Source: Bacteroides propionicifaciens DSM 19291 = JCM 14649
Lineage (GTDB): Bacteria; Bacteroidota; Bacteroidia; Bacteroidales; Bacteroidaceae
Reading direction: 5' to 3'
NCBI RefSeq assembly: GCF_000375405.1
Contig: NZ_AQWS01000006.1
Location: 1-64,000 of the forward strand
Length of the DNA stretch: 64,000 nt
In this document: positions 46,173 through 55,500 of the stretch, one piece after another
Position numbering within the stretch: position 1 is the stretch's first letter
Layout of the letters: each line of letters opens with the position of its first letter
Position numbers and translations under genes: made by a program
The notes under the pieces: generated by a model
The model's database searches: none
Told to the model about the DNA's origin: nothing
Seen by the model: the letters and a program-made list of their open reading frames with translations, nothing else

Positions 46173-46419
46173 ATGATCAAGCTTCAATGCAGATGTAATG
46201 TATTGACCTTATTAATACAAAGCAGATGTCTTGTTAATGAGATGGAGTGTTAAAACTCGCTAGCTATAGGGTTTATGCTTAGTTTATATTTGCTATTTAC
46301 GTTTGTTTTCTTGTCATTTATAGAATCTTAAATTTTGTATAACAAATACTATAAACTTGGTAAACACCTAAGTATCTCAAATATACTTTATGTTTACTTG
46401 GACATTTAAATCTTGAATT
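46173..46419. other. Gene-free region with a possible Sel1-gene promoter
   Basis: No ORF is supportable. TATATTTG (46285-46292) matches the -7 consensus and could start a leader of about 120 nt for the Sel1-repeat gene. No TTTG is placed well at -33. Confidence 0.4.
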
Positions 46420-47049
46420 ATGAAAAACTATCAAACAATCAAAAGACAGGCCGAAGATGATGATCCAGTAGCTCAATATGAGTTAGCACTAATGTATTTA
46501 GAGGGAAATAAAATCGAACAGGATTTTGATTTAGCTATTGACTGGTTAAAACGAGCTGGTCATCAGGGCTATGACCCAGCTCAAAATTGCTTGGGAATTT
46601 TGTATAGTGAGGGGAAGGGAGTTGAACAAAACTATCTTAAAGCTTCAAACTGGTACAAGAAGGCTGCCATTCTAGGTAATCCAAATGCTCAGTTTAATTT
46701 GGCTTGTATGTACCGTAATGGTTTGGGCGTAAAGCAAGATTTTAGCGAAGCTTTCACTTGGTATCGGGAAGCCGCACAGCAAGGTGATAGCGCAGCTCAA
46801 AATAATCTTGCGGTGATGTATAAAAATGGTGAGGGTATGAAGGTTGACTTAGAAAAAGCTTTTCAACTCTTTAAGTTATCCGCTGCTCAGGGTGATAGTA
46901 AAGCTCAAGTCAATCTGGCCGAAATGTATGAAAATGGTTGGGGGACAGCGGTAGATATAGATACTGCACTTTTATTTTACCAAAAGTCTGCCGAAAAAGA
47001 CAATCCAAGAGCTAAAGCTAAGGTTCTAAGTATTAAAGCGCTTCATTAA
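46420..47049 (+). CDS. Sel1-repeat (SLR) protein
   Basis: A 209-aa protein made almost wholly of five Sel1-like repeats of about 36 residues, a TPR-related solenoid. Each repeat has the A..NL/YxLA.MYxxGxG pattern followed by ...A..WYxKAA.QG. The repeats begin at about residues 12, 49, 85, 121 and 157. There is no signal peptide, so it is probably cytoplasmic, which differs from many exported Sel1 proteins. SLR proteins are scaffolds for protein contacts, and the partner here is unknown. It is monocistronic and convergent with the LuxR/hemerythrin pair. Confidence 0.85.
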   Translation: MKNYQTIKRQAEDDDPVAQYELALMYLEGNKIEQDFDLAIDWLKRAGHQGYDPAQNCLGILYSEGKGVEQNYLKASNWYKKAAILGNPNAQFNLACMYRNGLGVKQDFSEAFTWYREAAQQGDSAAQNNLAVMYKNGEGMKVDLEKAFQLFKLSAAQGDSKAQVNLAEMYENGWGTAVDIDTALLFYQKSAEKDNPRAKAKVLSIKALH

Positions 47050-47066
47050 TAAGCACTCATTATTAT

Positions 47067-47126
47067 AATACAACTCAAAAGGGTATATCAGATTTCAGCA
47101 CTGATATACCCTTTTTGAGTTGTATT
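47067..47126. terminator. Bidirectional terminator between convergent genes
   Basis: A long stem of about 25 bp (47067-47091 with 47101-47126), with a single bulged T, lies between the Sel1 and LuxR genes. Confidence 0.88.
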
Positions 47127-47147
47127 TATTAAAATAGCTTATACACT

Positions 47148-47750
47148 TTAGTCAGCTTGAATCTCATTAATGTCGACAAGCTTGTTGACGATTGCATAAA
47201 TAGTTAGGCCTGAAGCGCTGTGTATTTGAAGTTTCTTCGTGATGTTTTTTCTATGTGTATTGACTGTGTGTACCGAAAGGAAGAGGTGATCGGCAATCTC
47301 CTTGTTGGTCATACCTTTGACAATGCAGATTACAACCTCTTTTTCACGATCGGTTAATGTCTCTTGTTCATCATCAGAGTCCTCTCGATTGATTAGTTTT
47401 AATATCGTATCGCCAATTTTGGCTAGCGAGTCAAATATTGTAATCGTGGCATCAAAGTTATTTAAGACACTCGGGTCAGTATGTGTCGTGGCCAGAGCAA
47501 CAACCTTCACCTTTACCTCGTCTTGCTCTGTTTGTAGGCAATCGAAATTAAAAAAACCATTAAAGTAGGGGTTTACTATAAGTATATCTATAGGTTGCGT
47601 TCTCAAGCAGTCTTCTAAACCAGCACAAGTACTGATTTCTACGGCTTGAATATTAAGTTTGGGTAAGCGTTTTAGAGCTGTATACATTCCAGATCTCACA
47701 ATAACTGATTGATCAGCAATAGCTACAGAAATCGTATCCCTAGTCTTCAT
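47148..47750 (-). CDS. LuxR-family regulator with pseudo-receiver domain
   Basis: A 200-aa transcription regulator. The C-terminal NarL/LuxR helix-turn-helix is clear: LTDREKEVV at about 132, then GMTNKEIADHLFLSVHTVNTH and a final ITKKLQIHS. The N-terminal half folds like a receiver but the phospho-acceptor Asp is replaced: ILIVN puts Asn60 at that place, and the acidic pair is reduced to one Asp13. It is therefore probably not phosphorylated in the usual way. Its start overlaps the 3' end of the hemerythrin-domain gene by 11 nt, which points to translational coupling. The signal may come from that protein. Confidence 0.85.
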   Translation of the reverse strand: MKTRDTISVAIADQSVIVRSGMYTALKRLPKLNIQAVEISTCAGLEDCLRTQPIDILIVNPYFNGFFNFDCLQTEQDEVKVKVVALATTHTDPSVLNNFDATITIFDSLAKIGDTILKLINREDSDDEQETLTDREKEVVICIVKGMTNKEIADHLFLSVHTVNTHRKNITKKLQIHSASGLTIYAIVNKLVDINEIQAD

Positions 47751-48465
47751 TTTTAATTAGTTTCTGTTCATAATTTAGCACTAAAGGGGAGAAAAGATAA
47801 TCTTCAATCTTGCAGTGCCATTCGAGTCCTTTTTCGCATTCAAAGATATCAAGTAAGGCCGACATTAGCATATAATTGTCAACATCAGCGGGGGTATACT
47901 TAATAATAATACTCTTGAGTTCGGTCAGTCTTTCGCCAACCAAATCATGGTGCTTAGAATAGGTCTTAATCTTAAATGTTGGTGTTTGCTCACCTTTAAG
48001 TAGGTTCTCTACATAAATGAACACGGTTTGATCTTCGTAATCCATATGCTTCTTAATCTCACGCATATACTCATCAAAGGCCTTAATAATTAGTTGTCCA
48101 ACTTTATCTTTCGACAAAGAGGTCGCTTTAACCAGTTTTTCTCGAATACTTGGTAAGAGATTATCAAGATAATAGATATGCGTCTGTCTGAGATACGTGA
48201 TTAAGCAGGGCAAAGATAACTCGTGATCGTGAGTCTCAATGCTCGAAAAACCACTAGTAACAAAGTTTACAACAGTCAAAAAAGTTGCGCAGTCAACGTT
48301 ACTTAATTTACAGACTTGGTCAACCGTTCGATCGCCAAATCCTAAGGATATTCCAAAACATGCCAATACTTGTAGCAGCGTATCGTCGCCACTAATGAGT
48401 GATGACATCTTATCTTTGGAACTATATTGTGTGATTTGAACCATTTTAATGAATTTCTTAATCAA
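47740..48465 (-). CDS. Hemerythrin-like (RIC/ScdA-related) protein
   Basis: A 241-aa cytoplasmic protein. Residues about 25-75 resemble the N-terminal ScdA/DUF542 helical domain (LLQVLACFGISLGFG...), though the metal-site Cys pair is not preserved. Residues about 85-230 fit a hemerythrin-like four-helix bundle with the expected His/Glu ligands: His96, His140, Glu144, His172 or His173, His217 and Glu221. RIC proteins repair or sense iron centres and respond to NO or oxygen, so this may be an iron-linked sensor. The start may be the Met at residue 8 (MVQIT). It is the first gene of a pair with the LuxR regulator. Confidence 0.83.
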   Translation of the reverse strand: MIKKFIKMVQITQYSSKDKMSSLISGDDTLLQVLACFGISLGFGDRTVDQVCKLSNVDCATFLTVVNFVTSGFSSIETHDHELSLPCLITYLRQTHIYYLDNLLPSIREKLVKATSLSKDKVGQLIIKAFDEYMREIKKHMDYEDQTVFIYVENLLKGEQTPTFKIKTYSKHHDLVGERLTELKSIIIKYTPADVDNYMLMSALLDIFECEKGLEWHCKIEDYLFSPLVLNYEQKLIKNED

Positions 48466-49354
48466 TTAATAACAAAGGAACTAATAATTTTTGCATTTAT
48501 CAATCCCCATAACTAGGTATTAATGCATTTAGGAACCATATTGTTTTGCCCACTAGGCAAGAATATTTGTATCTGAGCTTATAACCTCTATAATGGGGTA
48601 GGACTAAGATGATTACCGAAGTGTATATATAAAAGCGAAACGGAATAGATACTCACGTACATACTCCGTCTCTTCCAATTAATTAGTAATACTATTTTTC
48701 TAGTTAAGGTTTCATATTTATAAATTATAAACATGAAAGTATTTATAAAAAAACAGTTTAGTGATATAGAGTAGCTTAAAATTAATTCACATAATAATAT
48801 TTTAGAACAAAAGCGCTTTCGATTCTTACTCTATAGTAAGTATTATATCTATATCGACTACTAGCAAATATATATTAATAATTGTTAGTGTGCAAGCATT
48901 AACTAATCTATTATGTAAGCTTTATTTGTATTGAAATAGCTCTTATTTGTGTACTAAGCCTGCCTAGACCTGTCTCTAATGAAGGAATACTAAGCTTGAT
49001 TTATCAAGTTGTTTATTTCAATTCAAATACGAATATTGTTTAATTTTATGAATGAAATCTTAATGTAATATGGTGATCTACTGATTTATGTACCAATGTT
49101 TTATTGTTGAAAATACGTTACTATAATAGGATTATTGTGTAGTTAATTTGTAGTAAATTATAATGCATACTTTTAGATTAATAGCTTTTATAATTGCCTG
49201 TCTTTTAGTTTTTGATGAATAAATATTCTTATTAATATACAAATTGATCATTCTTCTTTAAGCACTTACTAGCTTTGATCAGCCCAGTAAGTGGGAACGG
49301 CTAAATGAGCTAGTCGGAGTGATCAAATGAGTAGGTCGTTTTTTAGGCTAGGGT
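48466..49354. other. 890-bp gene-free region between the hemerythrin and Cus regions
   Basis: No ORF is convincing on either strand. The region is AT-rich. Near its right end ATGAGTAGGTCG (49327-49338) and GAGCTAGTCGG (49307-49317) resemble words in other intergenic regions. A candidate minus-strand small RNA occupies part of it (separate entry). No tRNA, insertion sequence or attachment site was recognised. Confidence 0.4.
48631..48872 (-). ncRNA. Weak candidate small RNA on the minus strand
   Basis: TATATTTG on the minus strand (plus 48865-48872) with CTTG 20 nt further upstream (plus 48893-48896) forms a partial promoter. About 190 nt downstream a hairpin (48637-48647 with 48662-48672, 11 bp with G-T pairs) is followed on the minus strand by TTTTATATATA. 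No ORF lies between, and no other minus-strand gene would need this terminator. The evidence is limited to this arrangement. Confidence 0.25.
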
Positions 49355-49392
49355 AAAATAAAAGAGGACCGTATAAAGTCCTCTTTTATTTT
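49355..49392 (-). terminator. Terminator of the Cus-type efflux operon
   Basis: A perfect 15-bp stem (49355-49369 with 49378-49392) with an 8-nt loop, about 50 nt after the adaptor gene. T-rich at both ends. Confidence 0.88.
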
Positions 49393-49442
49393 AAAACTAG
49401 TTCCGTCATTTTTTTTAGTTTGACGTGTATTATTATTATTGA

Positions 49443-51050
49443 CTACCTATAGTGGCAACATCCTGGTAAAGCATTATAAGTTACTTCATCAGCCTTGTCT
49501 TTATCTGTATCGTGGCCTACAGCAGCAATAGCTTTAGATATTTTGTCTAAATCTGTTTTGCTTTGATTGAAGTCTAGATGAAGTTCTTGTCCTTTCAAAT
49601 CGTAATGTGCACTAAGCACACCATCAACAGATTTTGCAGCCTTCTCTATTCTGTCCTTACACATTTCACAAGCACCTTTTACACCCAACATTGCGTGTTT
49701 CGTGTCTTTACTATCTGTTTTGGCTTCTGCCCCATGATGAGCGTGACTACCTGTAGAGCTAGTGCCCGCCTGATCGTTCATCATACTTCTTTTACCCTCC
49801 AACTGTGCACTTGCATCAATTACAAAGGCGCCATTGGTGACTACTTCTTCACCTTCCGATAGTCCCGACAAGATGACATAAGAGTTTCCTAGTGAAGGGC
49901 CTAAGGTTACTTCCCGCAATAAAAATGCTGCTGCATTAATATCGGGTTGCTTGACATACACGATTGATCGTTTACCTGTCCAAAGTATAGCAGACTTAGG
50001 TATAATTATTTGATTTAAGTGTTCTGTCAGGGTTGCTTTGATTTTGGCACTGGCATACATTTCGGGTTTGAGAGCTAAATTAGCATTGGGTATTGCCACC
50101 CTAACTTTGGCTGTACGGGTAGTCTTATCAATTATCGGGTTGATAAATGAAATCTTACCACTAAACACCTTCTCTGGTATAGCTTGTACCGTGAATTCCA
50201 ATTTATCTCCAACTTTTAAGAAGGGTAAATCGATTTCATAAGCATCAAACATGACCCATACTTGCGAAAGATTAGACACGTTAAAAAGCACTGACCCTTG
50301 AGAGACGTAATCTCCTTCGTTTACTCGCTTTTCGACAACAATACCATTTGTGTTGGCCTTAATATCAATAGTCGGCGATACCACACCAGATGCCTCTATT
50401 TGAGCGATTTGATTATCACTTAACTTCCAAAGACGAAGCTTTTCTCTTGCAGCCTCTAATAAGTCGGGTTGTAATCCTACTAATTTTTGTGCTTCAAGTA
50501 ACTCTTGTTGTGCATTTTGGAGGTCGGGTGAATAGATTCGGGCTATAACCTGACCTTTACTAACGCTTTCTCCTGTGAAGTTTATATAGAGCTTCTCGAT
50601 TCTACCGCTTACATGCGCTGTTTGCGACTGAACTAAGCGTTCGTCAGCTTGGATTGTTCCGTATAGAGAGATATCCTTAGTTGGGTTATCCTTGCTCACT
50701 ACAGTCGTTTCAACATTGGCTAGTGCCATAGCTTCGGGTGAGAGTTGGATAGCATCCATATCTACTTGCTCGTCAGAATTGGCTGATGAACGCATGGGGG
50801 TTAAATCCATCCCACAAATAGGGCATTTACCTGGTTTATCTTGTTTAATTTGTGGGTGCATAGAACAGGTCCAAACAGTAGGTTGCGCAGCCTGAGCAGC
50901 ATGATCATGTTCTTCTTCACCTTCGTGCGAATGTGGTACTCCACCTTTGCCAAAAAACACCCAACCCAGAAACACACCAATAAATATAAATACTCCGTAA
51001 CGGAAGTATCTGTTTCTGGTAATCGTATTTAATATGCTATTCTTTTTCAT
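49443..51050 (-). CDS. CusB-type RND efflux periplasmic adaptor with metal-binding ends
   Basis: Membrane-fusion protein of a heavy-metal RND pump. One N-terminal anchor helix (about 13-32) precedes a heavy-metal-binding domain (WTCSMHP...CPICGMDL). The hairpin, lipoyl and barrel domains follow, with typical text such as GRIEKLYINFTGESVSKGQ and SNLSQVWVMFDAYE. A Gly/His linker leads to a C-terminal HMA-like domain with GACEMC and a terminal Cys-Cys. E. coli CusB lacks the HMA part. The size (535 aa) reflects these extra domains. It lies 6 nt after the outer-membrane factor gene and is last in the operon. Copper or silver is the most likely cargo. Confidence 0.87.
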   Translation of the reverse strand: MKKNSILNTITRNRYFRYGVFIFIGVFLGWVFFGKGGVPHSHEGEEEHDHAAQAAQPTVWTCSMHPQIKQDKPGKCPICGMDLTPMRSSANSDEQVDMDAIQLSPEAMALANVETTVVSKDNPTKDISLYGTIQADERLVQSQTAHVSGRIEKLYINFTGESVSKGQVIARIYSPDLQNAQQELLEAQKLVGLQPDLLEAAREKLRLWKLSDNQIAQIEASGVVSPTIDIKANTNGIVVEKRVNEGDYVSQGSVLFNVSNLSQVWVMFDAYEIDLPFLKVGDKLEFTVQAIPEKVFSGKISFINPIIDKTTRTAKVRVAIPNANLALKPEMYASAKIKATLTEHLNQIIIPKSAILWTGKRSIVYVKQPDINAAAFLLREVTLGPSLGNSYVILSGLSEGEEVVTNGAFVIDASAQLEGKRSMMNDQAGTSSTGSHAHHGAEAKTDSKDTKHAMLGVKGACEMCKDRIEKAAKSVDGVLSAHYDLKGQELHLDFNQSKTDLDKISKAIAAVGHDTDKDKADEVTYNALPGCCHYR

Positions 51051-51055
51051 AATGA

Positions 51056-52507
51056 TTAATCTTCTTTTGTAACGTAGTTAAACGAAATAGTACTTTGGAT
51101 GGCAGCAACCTGCGTATTATAATTGGCAATTGCTTGAGCCTCCTTTAGCTTATAATCTAAGAGCTGACGATGGATCTGAATCAGATTGGTTAAATCTGTC
51201 TTGCCAACAGCAAACTCTTTAAGTCCCAGATTATAGGTCGTCTGCGCCAAGTCAGATTGCCTATTGTAAAGCAATATCTTTCGATCAGCATCCTCTAGAC
51301 TATTCTTAGCTTGATGAATTTGACTGTTGAGGTTGTTTAGCGTACTAATATACTTTTGTTGAGCCATTTGTTGTCTCCACTTACTTTCGCGCTGTTGAGC
51401 CTTGTATTTACCTCTGTATATCGGTAGGCTGATTGAGATCATCGGCATTACCATATCGTCTCCATTCATACTTCCCATACCCAGCATAGCATCCGATGTT
51501 TTATTGATCAGCATATACTGAACACCTATACCCAACATAGGGTAACTCATTCGTCTATTCATTTTTCCCATTTCTCGATAAGCACTTTGCTCTTGTTCGA
51601 GCATGCCTAACATAGGGTTTTTGGCAATTAACTCCGACTCCATACTTTGACTCATTGCAAAAGCAGTTTTGTCAATTGTTTCGGGCAATAGAATTGGAGA
51701 GTCAATAGGGCGGTTCAGTAGGGTATTGAATATGGCTTCTTCGGTATTTAAGTTGGCCAGTATGGTCTCCATATTGTCGTCCAACTCTAAAATTTCCAAT
51801 TCAATGCGAAGCACCTCCGACATTCCGAGTGAACTACTTCCCATGTCACTACCCATTCCCGACATGCCCGATGATGGTGCAGGACTGCTAGCTGACTCAT
51901 TCGATTTACTCGACATACCGCTCATTCCCGACATACCACCACCAGTTATTGGTGCTGCAGCACTAGTTGTTGCAGGAGGAGTATAGCTCGGTGTGGCTGA
52001 AGATTGTGGTGAAGAGAAACGTCGCAAGGCCAAGCTTTTGAGTTGCAATAACAGCTCTTTATTGTATTGATTATTGCGCAGTTGCTCTTTCAAGGCCAAC
52101 ATCTTGTACCATTGGGTATAGACTTGTAGAAAGACATTGTTACGGGTTTCTCTAAACTGCTCATAAGTCATTTTAGCCATATGTGTAGCCTCGTTGCGAG
52201 CAGCTTTCTTTGTCCCAAACCAAGGGAACATTTGCATCAGTGTAAAGTCAGCTACCTGACGTCCACCAACAATGTCCATAGGTTTGAAGAAAAAACCAAC
52301 CTCTAGGGTAGGATCTTCTAGAGCCCTAACTTGCGGAACTTTTTGCCAAGCAGCTTTGTAATTGGCAAATCCCGAACGTACGTCTGGATTATTCTCAGCT
52401 GCTATTTGTAGATAAACATTCAACGAATCTTTATCAGAAGCATAGGATAGGGGTGCGAGCAAAAGCACCATCAGTCCTAATATTAATTTATGCTTGATTT
52501 GTATCAT
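51056..52507 (-). CDS. CusC/TolC-type outer-membrane factor with Met-rich insertion
   Basis: Outer-membrane channel subunit of the tripartite pump (TolC superfamily). The start is set at the ATG giving MIQIKHK (52507), which begins a clean signal peptide ending in SYA. The longer frame has 25 unlikely residues. The ORF has the long helical repeats of the family. Between them is a low-complexity stretch rich in Met, Ser and Gly (nucleotides 51815-52012) with repeated MSGM units and seven Met. Met-rich segments bind Cu(I) and Ag(I) in other proteins. It overlaps the RND permease gene by 20 nt and is 6 nt from the adaptor gene. Confidence 0.88.
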   Translation of the reverse strand: MIQIKHKLILGLMVLLLAPLSYASDKDSLNVYLQIAAENNPDVRSGFANYKAAWQKVPQVRALEDPTLEVGFFFKPMDIVGGRQVADFTLMQMFPWFGTKKAARNEATHMAKMTYEQFRETRNNVFLQVYTQWYKMLALKEQLRNNQYNKELLLQLKSLALRRFSSPQSSATPSYTPPATTSAAAPITGGGMSGMSGMSSKSNESASSPAPSSGMSGMGSDMGSSSLGMSEVLRIELEILELDDNMETILANLNTEEAIFNTLLNRPIDSPILLPETIDKTAFAMSQSMESELIAKNPMLGMLEQEQSAYREMGKMNRRMSYPMLGIGVQYMLINKTSDAMLGMGSMNGDDMVMPMISISLPIYRGKYKAQQRESKWRQQMAQQKYISTLNNLNSQIHQAKNSLEDADRKILLYNRQSDLAQTTYNLGLKEFAVGKTDLTNLIQIHRQLLDYKLKEAQAIANYNTQVAAIQSTISFNYVTKED

Positions 52508-55500
52508 GTTTCTTGTTTTGTTTTTTTTGATTACGTTTAAAAATAGCCTCTCTCCACCAGCATTGGAATACTGGTACCACAAACATGGTCATCGACTGAA
52601 TCAACATTCCTCCAAAGGTTGGAATTGCCATCGGTACCATAATATCGGCTCCCTTACCTGTTGAGGTTAATACTGGGAGTAGAGCAATCAGAGTTGTTGC
52701 GGTGGTCATCGCTGCGGGGCGTACACGCTTGAGACCTGCATAAACAACAGCATCACGAATTTCGCTAGGCGTGTTTGGTTTCAATCTCTCGAATGTATCG
52801 TGAATATAAGTACCCATGATTACCCCATCGTTGGTCGAAATTCCAAACAGGGCAATAAACCCTACCCAAACAGCAATACTCAGATTGATGGGGTGCATCT
52901 GGAACAGATCTCGCATATTCATATCTCCGATAGAGAAATTCATAAACCAAGGTTCTCCGTATAGCCACAGCAAGATAAATCCTCCTGCAAAAGCTACGAA
53001 TACCCCTGAGAAGTGAATAAGTGAAGCTGTAATCGACTTAAATTGGAAGTATAGAATGAGCAGAATCACAATCAAGCTCAGTGGAATGACCAATAATAAG
53101 CGTTTCGAAGCTTGAGCTTGCTGCTCGTAGTTACCAGCAAATGCATAACCTACACCTTCAGGCAGTACTAATTCGCCAGAAGCTAGCTTCTCTCTAAGCA
53201 CCTTATCGGCTTCACGGACTACATCGACCTCTGCCTTACCTGCTACCTTATCAAAGATAACGTAACCAATAAGGAAGGTGTTTTCGCTCTGAATCATTTG
53301 AGCTCCACGCGTATATTCGATATCTGCCACTTCCTCTAGTGGAATCTGAGCCCCCATGCCTGTAGGTATAATTAGCTTACCTAAATCTTCAGGATTTTCT
53401 CTAAGCTCACGAGGGTAGCGCAAACGAACAGGGAAACGTTCTCTTCCTTCTACAGTTGTGGTCAATTCCATCCCACCTACCGCAGAACTAATAATCTCCT
53501 GTAGGTCGGCTACAGTGATTCCGTAACGTGCCATCTTTTCTCTATTGAGTTTGATTTCAATGTAGGGAGCACCTACTGCACGGTCGTAGAATACTGTCGA
53601 AGGCATTACAGATGGAACATCTTTGAGTGCCTCTTCAAGAGCTTTACCGCCTTCTTCAATGGCTTCAAGATTTGGTCCGTTTACTTTTAGTCCGATAGGA
53701 GCACGCATGCCCGTTGATAGCATCACTAACCTGGCCTCAATGGGTTGTAGTTTGGGTGAAGCTGTCATGCCTGGAAGGTGCGAGACATTGACAATCTCTT
53801 GCCAAATGTCGTCTGGATTGCGAATCTCTGGTCTCCATTGGCGGAAGTAGTTTCCACGCTTATCGGGGATTAGACTATCTGTGGGTACAATTCTAAAGGC
53901 ACTTTCTTTAGGATTATAAGTACCACCATTAGCCAAGACGAAAGCACCATCTCTATCTACTTTGAAACGTTGTCTGTTACCATCTTTGTTGAGCTTATAT
54001 TCGGGGTAATAGCTAATGGTATTCTCGAACATTTGAGTAGGAGCTGGGTCGAGTGCAGAGTTTACACGTCCCCACTTACCAACTGTAATTTCGACCTCAG
54101 GAATGTTTTGTACCCGTTTATCGAGCAAGGCAATCATTTCTAAGTTTTGCTCAATTCCGGTATGAGGCATGGTTACGGGCATCAGTAAGAATGAACCCTC
54201 GTTTAAGCTAGGCATAAACTCCTCTCCAATACCTGGAAAACGGTCGCTACTTGCTTGCCAAAAACTAGTTTGACGGAAGCTTTTCCAACCAACAAGCTCA
54301 AACCCTTTGGCTACAAATCCAAAAGTGCTATTGAAGCCCAACCAAATAACTAGCCCGAAAACAAGAGTTGATGCTGGGATAAGCATAAACTTCCAGCGGT
54401 GATCTAAACACCAGTGCAAAATATTTTCGTAGTAGATAACTAGAAGCCATAGCACCGCTAATATCAAGCCTATAATTCCTAAAACAAAGAAAAAGTTTAG
54501 TCCAAAGCTATCTTCTGTTCCTAGCGGTAACCACTGATTTGTTAGATAGAAGATTGCTACGAAAACGGCTATGCCAACATTAATATAGTTGTATAAGTTC
54601 TTGTTTTTGTATTGGTGTGCAATAAGGTTATTGATACCAAACAGAGGCAATGCTAGTGCAATAATCTCTCCATAAACGATAGTAAGCACTACACCAAGAA
54701 CGATTAATGCATAGTTGGCAATCTTCTTAATGATGCTTGACTGAATTCGGAGCGACAACACATAATATGCAATGGTTGGGATAAGTAGAATACCCAAAAT
54801 AAAGGCCGTTCCTAGTGCATAGGTTTTAGTAAATGCTAGTGGACGGAACAGTTTTCCCTCTTGAGCTTGCATTGCAAATACGGGCAAGAAACTCACAATC
54901 GTTGTAAGCATTGCCGTAGTCAAAGCTCCTGAAACCTCGCTAACTCCATTATAAATCAGTTGAGCAAATGCTTTACCCTTTCGTTTTACTTGGGGGTTCT
55001 CGTCCATATGCCGCAGAATATTTTCGACCAAGACAACCCCCACATCGACCATCACACCAATAGCAATGGCAATACCTGATAGGGCGACAATATTGGCTTC
55101 AATGCCAGTATAACGCATTATAATAAAAGTAGCTAGTACCGCAATGGGTAGAATGCTTGATATAATGATAGAGGCTCTTAGGTTGAAGACCAAGACAATC
55201 ACAACGATAATACTAATAATGATTTCGTGCGATAAAGCTTCTTCGAGTGTACCCACAGTTTCCTGGATAAGCCCCGAACGATCGTAAAAAGGTACAATGG
55301 TAACTTTGGAGACCGTACCATCAGCTAGAGTCTTCTGTGGTAAACTAGCATCAAGTTCAGCAATGAGGTCTTTTACGTTATTTATTACCTGCATAGGGTT
55401 TGAACCGTAACGGGCAACAACAACTCCTCCAACAGCCTCAATCCCTTCTTTGTCGAGACCTCCGCGACGAGTAGCTGGACCCAAGTTGACGAATGCAACA

